64,000 bases of DNA from Acidobacteriaceae bacterium (GCA_025356095.1 JANXUR010000036.1:1-64000); one strand, 5' to 3'. Positions 44,786 through 54,287 are shown, counted from the stretch's first letter. Numbers and translations are program-made. The notes: a model not told the origin generated them from the sequence alone.

Positions 44786-45834
44786 TGAGTCATTCGATGA
44801 ACGCGGCAGTTCTCTACGGCAAGGAAGATGTAAAAATCGAGCGGGTACCGATTCCTCGCCTAGGTGAGGGTGAAGTTCTGATTAAGGTGCAGGTGGCCCT
44901 GACCTGCGGCACGGATTTGAAGGTGTATCGGCGCGGCTATCATGCGCGCATGATTGTGCCCCCCGCGCTCTTTGGGCATGAACTTTCCGGAGTGATTCAA
45001 TCGGTCGGCCCCAACGTGAAGGACTTCCGCAAGGGCCAGCGGGTAGTGGCGTTGAACTCAGCCCCATGTGGCCGCTGCTTTCACTGTTCCCGGCATCAGG
45101 AAAACCTTTGCGAGGATCTGCTGTTCAACAACGGAGCTTACGCCGAGTACATCAAAGTGCCCAGGCGCATCGTTGAGCGGAACATGCTGGCAATTCCCGA
45201 TGGCGTCAGCTATCAGGACGCCGCCATGGTGGAACCGCTGGCCTGCGTGGTGCGCGGATTGCATGAAACTGGCGCAGAGATCGGCGATACGGTGGTGGTC
45301 ATCGGAGCCGGGCCTATCGGACTGATGTTCATGCAGGTTGCGAAAGTTTCGGGCTGTGATGTGGTAGCAGTGGTGAAACACGATAATCAGGTGAACGCGG
45401 CCAAGCGCATGGGCGCGAGCCAGGTGGTGCAACTAGGCAAGTCCGCCGACCCGATTGAATCGATCCGCTACTTGACCCCGGGGCGTCGCGGTGCAGACGT
45501 GGTGATTGAAGCTGTGGGCCGCCCGGAAGCGTGGGAACTTGCTACCGAGATGGTGCGTAAGGGCGGTACAGTGAACTTCTTCGGCGGGCCTCCGGCGGGC
45601 ACCAAAGTGCAGCTCGACACCAACCGTCTGCATTACTCCGAGGTAACGTTGAAGGCGACCTTCCACCACACGCCGGATATGGTGCGTAAGGCGTTTGCGC
45701 TGATTGTGGAACGCAAGGTGCAGGGCACGGATTACATCACGGGCGAGGTTCCGCTTTCCCGCCTGCAGCACGTATTTTCGCAGATGCTGCAAGCTGGGCG
45801 AGAGATCAAGACCGCCATCATCCCCTGGGAATAG
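44785..45834 (+). CDS. Zinc-dependent medium-chain dehydrogenase 2 in hopanoid operon
   Basis: 349 residues. CGTDLKVYRRG and FGHELSG are the catalytic-zinc positions; CGRCFHCSRHQENLC is the structural-zinc set. GAGPIGLMFMQ is the nucleotide-binding loop. It shares the family of the previous gene but is only moderately similar, so a heteromeric pair or consecutive steps are possible. The GTG start overlaps the previous stop by one base. The gene ends 14 nt before hpnC. Confidence 0.8.
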   Translation: MSHSMNAAVLYGKEDVKIERVPIPRLGEGEVLIKVQVALTCGTDLKVYRRGYHARMIVPPALFGHELSGVIQSVGPNVKDFRKGQRVVALNSAPCGRCFHCSRHQENLCEDLLFNNGAYAEYIKVPRRIVERNMLAIPDGVSYQDAAMVEPLACVVRGLHETGAEIGDTVVVIGAGPIGLMFMQVAKVSGCDVVAVVKHDNQVNAAKRMGASQVVQLGKSADPIESIRYLTPGRRGADVVIEAVGRPEAWELATEMVRKGGTVNFFGGPPAGTKVQLDTNRLHYSEVTLKATFHHTPDMVRKAFALIVERKVQGTDYITGEVPLSRLQHVFSQMLQAGREIKTAIIPWE

Positions 45835-45848
45835 GCGGCGGACGCTAC

Positions 45849-46811
45849 ATGACCGTTTCCGCCGAACCAGTAAACCCGACCACCCAACCTGCCGCAAACG
45901 CAGCAGGTTGGGAGCGCCTGCCGCCCCAATACGCCATTCCGGCACGGCCCCCGAGTCTGGCGGAAGCGCAGCACTATTGCCGCCGATTGGCGCGCAGTCA
46001 TTACGAGAATTTTTCGGTGGCATCGTGGTTTCTACCCAAGCGCTTTGAGCGCCACTTCTACAGCGTTTATGCCTATTGCCGCATCTCCGATGATTTGGGC
46101 GATGAAGTGGGCGACCCCGCACTTTCGCTGGCGCTGCTGAAGCAATGGGAGGGCGAGCTGGATGCTTGCTACGCGGGGTTCACTCGCCATCCAGTATTCG
46201 TGGCGCTGGCTGAGACCATCCGCGAGTGTGATATTCCCAAAGCGCCGTTTGCCAATTTGCTCACGGCATTCCGGCAAGATCAGCATGTGACGCGTTACCA
46301 AACCTTTGCCGACCTGCTGCGCTATTGTGAAAACTCTGCGAACCCCGTGGGGCGGCTGGTGTTGTATGTTTGCGGCTATCGTGATGAAGAGCGGCAGCGG
46401 CTTTCGGACTACACCTGCACGGCGCTACAACTGGCCAACTTTTGGCAAGATGTGAGCGTGGACTGGCAAAAGGGCCGCGTTTATCTTCCGCTGGAAGATC
46501 TAGGCCGCTTCGGCGTAACCGAATCGCAGATTGCAGAGGGCCGATTTTCTTCCACGTTTGCTGATCTGGTGCAGTTTGAGGTGGCGCGCGCACGGCAGTG
46601 GTTCGCCAGCGGCCAGCCACTGGTTCCCATGCTCGACCGCGAGTTGGCGGTGGATATTGATCTATTCAGCCGGGGCGGTCTGGCCATTTTGGAAGCCATC
46701 AAAAAGCAAGGCTACAACGTGCTGGCGCGGCGTCCGCAAGTGAGCAAGGGCCGCAAGTTGGGCTTGCTGGCGCGTGCCGTGAGCGGTCTGGCATTGGGGA
46801 AGCTGCGATGA
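45849..46811 (+). CDS. hpnC: Hydroxysqualene synthase HpnC
   Basis: 320 residues of the squalene/phytoene synthase family. RRLARSHYENFSVASWFLP is characteristic of HpnC. The first Asp motif is ISDDLGDE and the second ANFWQDVSVDW. HpnC turns presqualene diphosphate into hydroxysqualene; HpnD acts before it and HpnE after it. The ATG overlap with hpnD (4 bases) indicates coupling. The protein lacks the extra insert seen in the next gene. Confidence 0.93.
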   Translation: MTVSAEPVNPTTQPAANAAGWERLPPQYAIPARPPSLAEAQHYCRRLARSHYENFSVASWFLPKRFERHFYSVYAYCRISDDLGDEVGDPALSLALLKQWEGELDACYAGFTRHPVFVALAETIRECDIPKAPFANLLTAFRQDQHVTRYQTFADLLRYCENSANPVGRLVLYVCGYRDEERQRLSDYTCTALQLANFWQDVSVDWQKGRVYLPLEDLGRFGVTESQIAEGRFSSTFADLVQFEVARARQWFASGQPLVPMLDRELAVDIDLFSRGGLAILEAIKKQGYNVLARRPQVSKGRKLGLLARAVSGLALGKLR

Positions 46812-47770
46812 GCGCCGCCACGGAAGTCCCCGCGCAGCCAGTGTTTTCACCCACCAAATCGCAGCTCGACTTGGCCTACCTGATGTGCAGCGGGATCGCC
46901 CGCACTGCGGCCAAGAATTTTTACTACGGCTTTATGGCACTTCCGCGCCGCAAGCGGCTGGCATTGTGTGCGGTTTACGCGTTTATGCGCAAGTGCGACG
47001 ATATTTGCGACGACCCCAAGCTTCCGCTGGAAGAGCGGCGGGTTCTGCTGGGTAAATTTCTGGCTGGATTGCATGCGGCGCAAGCAGGCGAGCCCACCGA
47101 TGATCCCATCTATCTTGCCCTAACCGATGCCCAGCGCCGGTTCAGCATTCCCGCAGAACTGCTGGATCAGTTGGCCCAAGGCACGGCGATGGATTTGGAA
47201 GAAGAAGCGGCGGGCGCGGGAGTGGTTCATCGCAGCGGGCTTCCTGTGTTCCCCGTGTTCATGACCTATCGTACTTTCGAGGACCTGTATCCATACTGCT
47301 ACCGGGTAGCGTCGGTCGTCGGGCTGGTTTGCATCAAGATATTTGGCTACCAAAACCCCGAGGCGGAGCCTCTCGCCGAGCGTACGGGAATCGCCTTCCA
47401 GTTGACGAACATTTTGCGTGACCTGAAAGAAGACGCGTTGCAGTGCCGTGTGTATCTACCGCAAGATGAATTGCTGCGCTACGGTCGCACCGCGCTTGAG
47501 CTGCGCAATGGAGCCGATGCTGTGCTATGGCGTCCGCTCATGGCGATGGAGGCGGCACGGGCGATGGAGTTCTACCGGTCCGCCGAGAAGCTTATTCCCT
47601 TGGTGAACCCCGACAGCCGCGCGGCGCTGAAGGTGCTGGTCACCATCTACCGCCGGTTGCTGGAGAAAATGCAGCAGCGCGGCTACGATGTTTTTAGTCG
47701 GCGCATACGTCTAAGTACGAATGAAAAGTTGAGCATTTTGTTGCAAGCCCTATGGCGGCGCACGGCATGA
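46808..47770 (+). CDS. hpnD: Presqualene diphosphate synthase HpnD
   Basis: 320 residues. Asp-rich motifs are KCDDICDD and TNILRDLKED. The start YYGFMALPRRKRLALCAVYAF is typical. HpnD condenses two farnesyl diphosphates into presqualene diphosphate. Compared with what I know of the family, there is an extra stretch of about 17 residues between the MDLE helix and the YRTFEDLYPYCYRVAS helix (AAGAGVVHRSGLPVFPV). The end overlaps hpnE (ATGA). Confidence 0.92.
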   Translation: MSAATEVPAQPVFSPTKSQLDLAYLMCSGIARTAAKNFYYGFMALPRRKRLALCAVYAFMRKCDDICDDPKLPLEERRVLLGKFLAGLHAAQAGEPTDDPIYLALTDAQRRFSIPAELLDQLAQGTAMDLEEEAAGAGVVHRSGLPVFPVFMTYRTFEDLYPYCYRVASVVGLVCIKIFGYQNPEAEPLAERTGIAFQLTNILRDLKEDALQCRVYLPQDELLRYGRTALELRNGADAVLWRPLMAMEAARAMEFYRSAEKLIPLVNPDSRAALKVLVTIYRRLLEKMQQRGYDVFSRRIRLSTNEKLSILLQALWRRTA

Positions 47771-49257
47771 GTGCCGCGAAGCTGGAATCTTCCCCGCTCG
47801 GCAATCCCAAGGTAGCGAGCAAGGTAGCGAGCAAGGTCGCGAGCAAGGTCGCGAGCAAGGTAGCGATCATCGGTGGCGGCCTTGCCGGTCTCGCGGCCGC
47901 ATGTGCGCTGGCTGATGCGGGTGCGAAGGTTATCCTCTACGAGCGCCGACCCTACCTTGGTGGTCGAGCTTCGTCGTACGAGCACCCCGGCACTGGCGAA
48001 GTAGTGGACAACTGCCAGCACATCCTGCTTGGCTGCTGCACCAACCTGATTGACTTCTACCGCCGCATCGGTAGCGCGGACAAGATTCGATGGTACCGGC
48101 GGCTTACATTTTTGGAGCCCGGTGGCCGGGCTTCGCAGATTGAGCCGGGCCTGCTGCCTGCGCCGATGCACAACGGATTTTCGTTCCTCACGGCGCCCAT
48201 GCTGTCGCTTGGCGATAAACTGGGCATTGCCCGCGCGCTGCTAGCTCTGATGCCGCGATTGCCCGAGGATGACGGGCGTCCGTTTTCGGAGTGGCTGCAA
48301 CGTCACGCGCAGACCGCGAACGCCGTCAAGCGTTTTTGGGAGCCGGTGCTGGTGAGCGCGCTCAACGAAGATCTCGACAAGACCTCGACTGCGTACGCAG
48401 GCCTTGTCTTCCGCGACTCCTTTTTGAAGTCGGCGCGGGCGGGGGAAATGGGTGTGCCGATGGTGCCGCTCACCGACCTCTATGCTTCTGCCGCAAGCTA
48501 CATTCAACAGCGCGGGGGCGAAGTTCGAATGCGGGCATCGGTGAGTGGCATTGTGCCAACTGCCGACGGCGTTTGCATTGCCCTATCCAGTGGCGACGAA
48601 CTCGCCGACTATGCGATTCTCGCGGCACCGTTCGGGTCGGTCGCGAAGTTGCTGCCTCCGGGACTCGGGGCCGATGATCTCCGCGCCAAGGCTGCCCACT
48701 TTGAGCCTTCGCCCATTACGGGCATCCACCTGTGGTTTGACCGCGAGATTACGGAACTCGACCACGCCGTGTTACTCGACCGCACGATCCAGTGGATGTA
48801 CCACAAGTCGCGGATTCAGCGCGGCTACCGTGAGGCAAACACAGGTGCTCCCAACGAGCCGGGTAGCTACGTCGAGTTGGTAGTCAGCGCCTCGAAGAGT
48901 TTGGTGGAAATGCCGCGGCAGGAAGTGATTGACCTGGCTCTGCGCGAGTTGGCGGAGTTTTTCCCCATCGTCCGCGAAGCCAAGCTGCTGAAAGCGACCG
49001 TCGTAAAAGAAGTTCACGCCACGTTTTCGCCATTTCCGGGCTGCGATGAATATCGCCCGGCACCGGTTACGGTGTGGCCGCGCATCTTTCTAGCTGGCGA
49101 CTGGGTGCAGACCCACTGGCCTGCCACTATGGAGGGTGCGGTGCGCAGCGGCTATTTGGCGGCGGAAGCGCTGGCCCGAGCGGCTGCCATTGCACCCGGC
49201 AGCTTCCTCGTCGCCGATCTTCCGGCGCGCGGCCTGATGCGGCTGTTCCCGGAATAG
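47767..49257 (+). CDS. hpnE: Hydroxysqualene dehydroxylase HpnE
   Basis: About 496 residues of an FAD-dependent amine-oxidase/phytoene-desaturase fold. [20 protein letters not shown], followed by [16 protein letters not shown], is the nucleotide-binding region. The C-terminus carries [22 protein letters not shown], the second FAD motif. It reduces hydroxysqualene to squalene, the substrate of Shc. The N-terminus has an unusual KVAS-repeated leader (residues 15-34) before the FAD motif. ATG at 47767 is coupled to hpnD; an alternative is 47752. It ends the locus. Confidence 0.93.
   Translation: MSAAKLESSPLGNPKVASKVASKVASKVASKVAIIGGGLAGLAAACALADAGAKVILYERRPYLGGRASSYEHPGTGEVVDNCQHILLGCCTNLIDFYRRIGSADKIRWYRRLTFLEPGGRASQIEPGLLPAPMHNGFSFLTAPMLSLGDKLGIARALLALMPRLPEDDGRPFSEWLQRHAQTANAVKRFWEPVLVSALNEDLDKTSTAYAGLVFRDSFLKSARAGEMGVPMVPLTDLYASAASYIQQRGGEVRMRASVSGIVPTADGVCIALSSGDELADYAILAAPFGSVAKLLPPGLGADDLRAKAAHFEPSPITGIHLWFDREITELDHAVLLDRTIQWMYHKSRIQRGYREANTGAPNEPGSYVELVVSASKSLVEMPRQEVIDLALRELAEFFPIVREAKLLKATVVKEVHATFSPFPGCDEYRPAPVTVWPRIFLAGDWVQTHWPATMEGAVRSGYLAAEALARAAAIAPGSFLVADLPARGLMRLFPE
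47809..47868. repeat. 12-bp tandem repeat in hpnE 5' end
   Basis: Five copies of AAGGTAGCGAGC or AAGGTCGCGAGC encode Lys-Val-Ala-Ser four times, then KVAI. The repeat lies just before the FAD-binding motif. The unit is divisible by three. Confidence 0.92.
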
Positions 49258-49363
49258 CTTATCCACTACCTTCCCAAGCGCTCCCTGCAAAATTGCCCGA
49301 TTCTCCGGTACGATGTTGGGTGGTAAGAATTCCATTCCAATCCCCCACTGTATCCGAGGCCCT

Positions 49364-49849
49364 ATGCCCGATTTTTCTCTGAACGTAAATGGCAGTGACC
49401 GCAAAGTAAGCGTTGCCGCCAATACCCCGCTGCTTTGGGTGTTGCGCGACACCCTGGCCATGACTGGCACCAAGTTTGGCTGCGGCGCTGGATTGTGTGG
49501 GGCCTGCTCGGTACACGTGGAAGGCGAACTCGTCCGCTCATGCTCGGTGGCGATTAGCGAAATTGGTAGCAAAAAGGTCACGACGATTGAAGGCCTTTCG
49601 GCGGACCGTTCGCATCCGCTGCAGAAAGCGTGGATTGCGGAGGATGTGCCGCAATGTGGATACTGCCAGAGCGGACAGATTATGGCCGCCGCCGCGTTGC
49701 TCGCCAAGTCGCCCTCGCCGACGGAAGAGGAATTGACGGCAGGGATGTCGCGCAATCTATGCCGCTGCGGCACCTATGACCGCATTCGCAAGGCGATTCA
49801 TCGCGCCGCCGGACAACCGGCTGCCGCGAATGGTGGAGGTGCCCAGTGA
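49364..49849 (+). CDS. iorA: 2Fe-2S subunit of isoquinoline-1-oxidoreductase-type molybdoenzyme
   Basis: About 161 residues. The ferredoxin-like N-domain has [13 protein letters not shown] plus a distal RSC, and the helical C-domain has [10 protein letters not shown] and [10 protein letters not shown], eight cysteines for two clusters. It transfers electrons for the molybdenum subunit (next gene). ATG at 49364 is chosen over 49313, as it gives the family N-terminus. The pair lies 107 nt after the hopanoid locus and seems a separate unit. The true substrate is not known; aldehydes or N-heterocycles are usual. Confidence 0.88.
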   Translation: MPDFSLNVNGSDRKVSVAANTPLLWVLRDTLAMTGTKFGCGAGLCGACSVHVEGELVRSCSVAISEIGSKKVTTIEGLSADRSHPLQKAWIAEDVPQCGYCQSGQIMAAAALLAKSPSPTEEELTAGMSRNLCRCGTYDRIRKAIHRAAGQPAAANGGGAQ

Positions 49850-51984
49850 GCCCGGTCTCTCGTCGTGAATTGCTGCTCGGTGGTGCCGCTGCGGGTGCGG
49901 GACTCGTCATCGGAGTCTATGCTTCGAAGTTTGGTTCGGTCACCGGATTTTCAGCGGGCCATGAAGCTTTCAGCCCCAACGCTTATTTGCGCATACTGCC
50001 AGACAACACCGTGACCATTATGGTGGCTCGCTCAGAAATGGGTCAAGGCGTACGCACCGCACTGCCCATGATTCTTGCCGAAGAACTGGGGGCTGACTGG
50101 CCCACGCAGGTGAGGATTGAGCAGGCTGGCGCCAGCACGCTCTTTGGTGACCAGACGACGGGCGGCAGTTTCAGTATTCACAGCCTATGGGATCCCATGC
50201 GCAAGGCCGGGGCCCAGGCGCGCGAGATGCTGCTGGCGGCGGCAGCCCAGCGCTGGAGCGTTCCTGCCGGCGAGTGCAAGGCAGAGAAGGGAGCTGTGAG
50301 CCACGAGAAGTCGAAACGCAGCGCGACGTTTGGCGAGTTGGCCGATGCTGCTGGCCGTATGCCCGCGCCCAGCGAGGCTCCACTCAAACGGCCCGAAGAG
50401 TACAAGATCGTTGGGACTCATGCCGCGCGACTGGATACTCCCTCAAAGATCGATGGCAGTGCGCAGTTCGGCATTGACGTCCGCGTGGAAAACATGAAGC
50501 ATGCGCTGCTGGCACGCACGCCCACGATTGGCGGTAAGGTCGTCAGCTTTGATGATTCCGATGCCAAAAAAGTAGAAGGGGTGCGCCTGGTAAGCAAGAT
50601 TGGCGACTCAGCCGTAGCCGTGATTGCAGACAGCGTGTGGGCCGCCATGGAAGGACGCCGCGCACTGAAGGTCACGTGGGACGATGGCCCCAACAAGAAT
50701 CTTGGCATGGCCGCGATTTGGGACGGCTTGAAGCAGGCTTCGTCTAAAAAAGGCGCGCCGCTCTATTCCACGGGTGACTTCGCCAAGGCTTCCGGACGGA
50801 TGGTGGAAGCCACTTATCAACTGCCTTTGCTGGCCCATGCGCCAATGGAGCCGGGTAACACCACGGCAGTGGTACAGCACGGAGGCTGCGAGTTGTGGTC
50901 ACCCACGCAGGTGCCTCAGGACGTGCGTGACTCGGTTGCGATTGCGCTTGGCCTGCCCTCTGACAAGGTGAAAGTGAACGTCACGCTGCTGGGAGGGGGG
51001 TTCGGTCGTCGGCTGGAACACGACTATGCCGTGGAAGCCGCACTGGTGGCAAACAGTATGCCCGGCACGGCAGTGCAAACGTTATGGACGCGCGAAGACG
51101 ATATGCAGCACAGTCCTTATCGCCCCATGAGCCTGCACGTGATGAGTGCCAAACTCGACGGCGCTGGCTGGCCTGTGGCCTTTCAACACAAGATTATCGG
51201 GCCGGGCATCAGCACGCAGAAGGGATTTCCCTTGATGGGCGGTCTGGATCCGGATTTAGCTTCGGAAGCGGCGTTCCTGTATCCGATTCCCAACGTAACG
51301 ATTGAGCATGTTGCTACAGAAACGCCGGTGCCGCTCGGTTGGCTGCGCTCAGTGTGGGGCATGCAGATTGGCCTAGCGACGGAGGCGTTTCTTGATGAAG
51401 TAGCTGCCGCCGGAGGCAAAGACCCTCTGGATCTGCGGCTGCATTTGCTGCGCGAAGATCGCGAAATTCATATTGGGGACGACCATTGGCAGACCGCCCG
51501 TTTGCGCGAGGTGATCAAGCTGGCTGCGGAAAAATCGGGCTGGGGCAAGCCGCTGCCAGCGGGAGTTTATCGCGGCATCGCGTGCTGGGCTTGCTTTAGT
51601 ACCTATTCTGCGGAAGTGGTAGAGCTTTCGATGGAGGGTGATTTACCCAAAGTGCACCGCGTAGTCGCCGCGATTGATTGCGGCACTGTGGTCAATCCCA
51701 ATATTGTGGATCAGCAGATGCACAGCGGCGTTGTCTTTGGGATGTCTGCGGCGCTGCGCGGCAAAATTACAATTGAGGGTGGCCGCGTTCAGCAAGCCAA
51801 CTTCGACGACTACGAACCGCTGCGTATGAACGAATTCCCTAAGATTGAGGCCTATTGGGTGAAGAGTGGTGAGGCACCGACCGGCATCGGCGAGCCTACT
51901 GTGCCACCGCTGGCTCCGGCGCTGCTGAACGCCATGTACGCAGCCACTAAGAAGCGGGTGCGGGCCGTGCCGGTTATGGGGTAA
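49846..51984 (+). CDS. iorB: Molybdopterin-binding subunit, isoquinoline/aldehyde oxidoreductase type
   Basis: 712 residues. The N-terminus begins [19 protein letters not shown], a twin-arginine signal (periplasmic location likely). Molybdopterin-binding motifs typical of the xanthine-dehydrogenase family include [13 protein letters not shown] and the C-terminal [15 protein letters not shown]. It starts with GTG overlapping iorA by four bases. No XdhC-like chaperone is nearby. The enzyme hydroxylates an aromatic heterocycle or oxidises an aldehyde. Confidence 0.88.
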   Translation: MSPVSRRELLLGGAAAGAGLVIGVYASKFGSVTGFSAGHEAFSPNAYLRILPDNTVTIMVARSEMGQGVRTALPMILAEELGADWPTQVRIEQAGASTLFGDQTTGGSFSIHSLWDPMRKAGAQAREMLLAAAAQRWSVPAGECKAEKGAVSHEKSKRSATFGELADAAGRMPAPSEAPLKRPEEYKIVGTHAARLDTPSKIDGSAQFGIDVRVENMKHALLARTPTIGGKVVSFDDSDAKKVEGVRLVSKIGDSAVAVIADSVWAAMEGRRALKVTWDDGPNKNLGMAAIWDGLKQASSKKGAPLYSTGDFAKASGRMVEATYQLPLLAHAPMEPGNTTAVVQHGGCELWSPTQVPQDVRDSVAIALGLPSDKVKVNVTLLGGGFGRRLEHDYAVEAALVANSMPGTAVQTLWTREDDMQHSPYRPMSLHVMSAKLDGAGWPVAFQHKIIGPGISTQKGFPLMGGLDPDLASEAAFLYPIPNVTIEHVATETPVPLGWLRSVWGMQIGLATEAFLDEVAAAGGKDPLDLRLHLLREDREIHIGDDHWQTARLREVIKLAAEKSGWGKPLPAGVYRGIACWACFSTYSAEVVELSMEGDLPKVHRVVAAIDCGTVVNPNIVDQQMHSGVVFGMSAALRGKITIEGGRVQQANFDDYEPLRMNEFPKIEAYWVKSGEAPTGIGEPTVPPLAPALLNAMYAATKKRVRAVPVMG

Positions 51985-52049
51985 AGCGCTGCATCCTCAC
52001 CCTAATTCGCAAGAGGCGCGGAAGAGGGTGGGGCACCAGATTTTCAACC

Positions 52050-52070
52050 AGTCGCAGGCGAGATGCGACT
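52050..52070 (+). other. Hairpin after iorB
   Basis: AGTCGCA, loop GGCGAGA, TGCGACT, a perfect 7-bp stem in the iorB-52111 spacer. It lacks a T run, so its role as a terminator is uncertain. Confidence 0.45.
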
Positions 52071-52110
52071 TGGTAGCTAACCTCCGCGCGGGTTGCACGT
52101 CAGAACCGAT

Positions 52111-52761
52111 ATGAATTCGTCACGAGTAGTCGCCTTCACCTGTCTCGCGATTCTTTCGCTGCCTTTGGCGCTGCTTGCACAGGCCCAAACGGCGGTTCCG
52201 GTAGCTGAGGCTGGCGGGGTTCCGCTTGCGGCTTCCACGGCGCAGTCGCTTACAGAAGCTGGCTCGCCCGAACTGTATCGGCGCTTTATCGGCCAGTGGA
52301 GCGGAACGCTGGCGTACCGCGACTACTCCGATGCGGCCAACGCCGACAGCGGCAAGCGAGTTACCCTGCCCACCACGCTGGAGGTTACACTGAGCCCGCA
52401 AGGTGGCGCCATGATCTTCCACTACACCTACGACGATGGCCCCGGCAAGATCGTGCAGGAGAACGAAACGGTGTGGATGAACGCCACGCAAAGCCGCTAT
52501 CTGGAAGTGAATGCGGATGGCAAAGAGCGCAGCGAATATCACGCCACCGGCTTCAGCGGTCTGCAAGGGGATGCTCCCGCGCACGTGGTGTTAGAAGGCA
52601 AAGGCGAAGAGAACAGCAAGCCAGTGGTCGTTCGCACCACCCTAGACATCAGCTACCGTACTTTCACAATTCTGCGCGAGACCAAGCTGGCGGGGAAAGA
52701 CTTCCTTTTTCGCCATCAGTACAAATTCGAGCGTTTGGCGGCGGCAAAGTCAGTGCAGTAG
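52111..52761 (+). CDS. Secreted protein of unknown function
   Basis: About 216 residues. A signal peptide (FTCLAILSLPLALLAQAQ) is evident. The mature part starts with LYRRFIGQWSGTLAYRDYS, then beta strands, giving the look of a lipocalin-like or DUF1579-type fold, but I cannot name it. There is one hydrophobic region only (the leader), so the protein is probably periplasmic. ATG at 52111 is preferred over the earlier frame start at 52093. It is convergent with lemA across a strong hairpin. Confidence 0.7.
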   Translation: MNSSRVVAFTCLAILSLPLALLAQAQTAVPVAEAGGVPLAASTAQSLTEAGSPELYRRFIGQWSGTLAYRDYSDAANADSGKRVTLPTTLEVTLSPQGGAMIFHYTYDDGPGKIVQENETVWMNATQSRYLEVNADGKERSEYHATGFSGLQGDAPAHVVLEGKGEENSKPVVVRTTLDISYRTFTILRETKLAGKDFLFRHQYKFERLAAAKSVQ

Positions 52762-52790
52762 AGCATTCGGCTGTGGTAGGTGCTTCAGCC

Positions 52791-52827
52791 CATCCTGACG
52801 CCGCGAAGAGCGCGCGGCGTCAGGGTG
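52791..52827. terminator. Long perfect hairpin between convergent genes
   Basis: CCTGACGCCGCG (52794-52805) pairs with CGCGGCGTCAGG (52813-52824) with a 7-nt loop; the stem extends to 15 bp at 52791-52827 with one wobble. It lies between the convergent unknown-protein and lemA genes and could serve both directions. It has no T run. Confidence 0.6.
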
Positions 52828-52869
52828 GGGAACCGATTCACAGGGGATCGGTCAGAAGCGGAGAGCAGA

Positions 52870-53448
52870 TTACTTCGCGGGCGAATCAAAGCTCACTTTA
52901 GGCACAATCTTTGCGCCTTCGTCGGCCTTGAAGTAGGGCTTGATGGTGCGGCCTGTGAAGCCCGCGACGATGCTGCCGGGGAACTGCTGCACGGCGGTGT
53001 TGTACGTCTTCACCACTTCGTTGTACTTATTCCGCTCGACCGATATACGGTTTTCCGTGCCCGCTAATTCATCTTGCAAGCGCAGAAACTGCTCATTGGA
53101 CTTAAGCTGCGGATAGTTTTCCTGCAACAGCAGCAGGCGTCCAATGGCGCCGGAAAGCTGGCCGTTGGCGGCCATCTTGTCGTCTGGGCTTTGCGCGCCG
53201 AGCAGGGCCGAACGCGCTTTGGCGATGTCGCCGAAGACGGTGACTTCCTGCTTGGCGAATCCCTTTACGGTTTCCACCAAGTTAGGGATGAGGTCCGCGC
53301 GGCGCTGCATGGCGGTATCCACTGAAGAGAACGCGCTCTGCACGTCTTGATCTTTCTGAATCAAGCCGTTGCTCACGCCGACAAACCACATGCCGCCCAC
53401 GATAATGATGGCGACTAACACCAACACTGCAATCAAACCTTTTGACAT
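52870..53448 (-). CDS. lemA: LemA-family membrane protein
   Basis: About 192 residues. An N-terminal transmembrane helix (LIAVLVLVAIIIVGGMWFV) is followed by NGLIQKDQDVQSAF, then the LemA helices (RRADLIPNLVETVKGF). The function in bacteria is unclear; LemA often sits beside TPM-domain proteins, as here. ATG at 53448 has AGGAG seven bases before it. The frame extends to 53538, but this includes a repeat-derived segment. Confidence 0.9.
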   Translation of the reverse strand: MSKGLIAVLVLVAIIIVGGMWFVGVSNGLIQKDQDVQSAFSSVDTAMQRRADLIPNLVETVKGFAKQEVTVFGDIAKARSALLGAQSPDDKMAANGQLSGAIGRLLLLQENYPQLKSNEQFLRLQDELAGTENRISVERNKYNEVVKTYNTAVQQFPGSIVAGFTGRTIKPYFKADEGAKIVPKVSFDSPAK

Positions 53449-53464
53449 AAATCGCTCCTGAGAA

Positions 53465-53511
53465 CAGTTTCGAGATTCTGGTTTCGAGTTGCTGATTTCG
53501 AGTTTCGAGTG
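53465..53511. repeat. TTTCGAG-containing repeat upstream of lemA
   Basis: The motif TTTCGAG occurs four times (TTTCGAG-ATTCTGG-TTTCGAG-TTGCTGA-TTTCGAG-TTTCGAG), spaced by 0 or 7 bases, upstream of the lemA start. The units are 7 bp. On the minus strand the core reads CTCGAAA. Confidence 0.8.
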
Positions 53512-53558
53512 CGCGGCGGCTGACGCCGTTTGCTGCAAAAAACCAACTGATATGGTGC

Positions 53559-54287
53559 CTACATCTTTGGCTCATCCAGCGCTTCATCCACCGCTTTGGT
53601 CACACGTTCAATCGCCGCCAGATAGTTGCTGGCAGTTAGCGCGAGGTCGAAGTCAGAAGTATCAGCCTTCCTCTCGCGGATATTCAATAGATGTTGAAAG
53701 CTCGTGACGTCCAGTGCAAAGCGGGCGCGGATGCGTTCCACCGTCTGGCGCCGTCCTTCAGGTAGCGGCTCTCCCAGTGCCAGCAATCCGTGGCGGAACA
53801 GGGTGAGGAACGAGGGCAGCGTGTGCAGCAGCAGTTGCCACAGCTTGGCCGGGTCGGCCGCTTCTTCCAACATACGCTTACGAAGGTTAAACAGCCGCGC
53901 TCGCAATTCATATTCCACCTGCGAGCGGTGATAGTGCATCGGAATCACTGTCTTGCTGATGTGGTCGGGGCCAAACAAACAACGATGGCTGTGCTGCATG
54001 TCTAGAAATTCGATGGAAAACACATCCACCGAGTTGCGAAACTCGTCCGCCGTTACCAGCAGAGGTACAGGGTGCTTCTGTGCTACCCACCATGCAATCG
54101 CAGGACGCAAAGTCGCGAGCGACTCATACGAGGTGCTGTTCAAAAAGCAGATCAGATTGACATCGGAGTAGGCATCGCTTTCCAGCGACGCGGCCGAGCC
54201 GTAGAGCGCCACGCTCTCCAGTATGCCACCCGCCGCATTTTGCAGCCGCTCAATGAACTCTTGAATCTGATGGAGTGGCGTTGTCAT
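53559..54287 (-). CDS. Nucleotidyltransferase-fold protein with altered active site
   Basis: 242 residues. LYGSAASLESDAYSDVNLICF resembles the nucleotidyltransferase motif GS(10)DxD, but the second acidic residue is Asn (DVN). The rest is helical (a possible substrate-binding domain). Such proteins include aminoglycoside and tRNA nucleotidyltransferases, and antitoxin-like or inactive forms also exist. I cannot name a substrate. It is inserted between lemA and the TPM gene, which are commonly adjacent, and the strand is the same. Confidence 0.55.
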   Translation of the reverse strand: MTTPLHQIQEFIERLQNAAGGILESVALYGSAASLESDAYSDVNLICFLNSTSYESLATLRPAIAWWVAQKHPVPLLVTADEFRNSVDVFSIEFLDMQHSHRCLFGPDHISKTVIPMHYHRSQVEYELRARLFNLRKRMLEEAADPAKLWQLLLHTLPSFLTLFRHGLLALGEPLPEGRRQTVERIRARFALDVTSFQHLLNIRERKADTSDFDLALTASNYLAAIERVTKAVDEALDEPKM

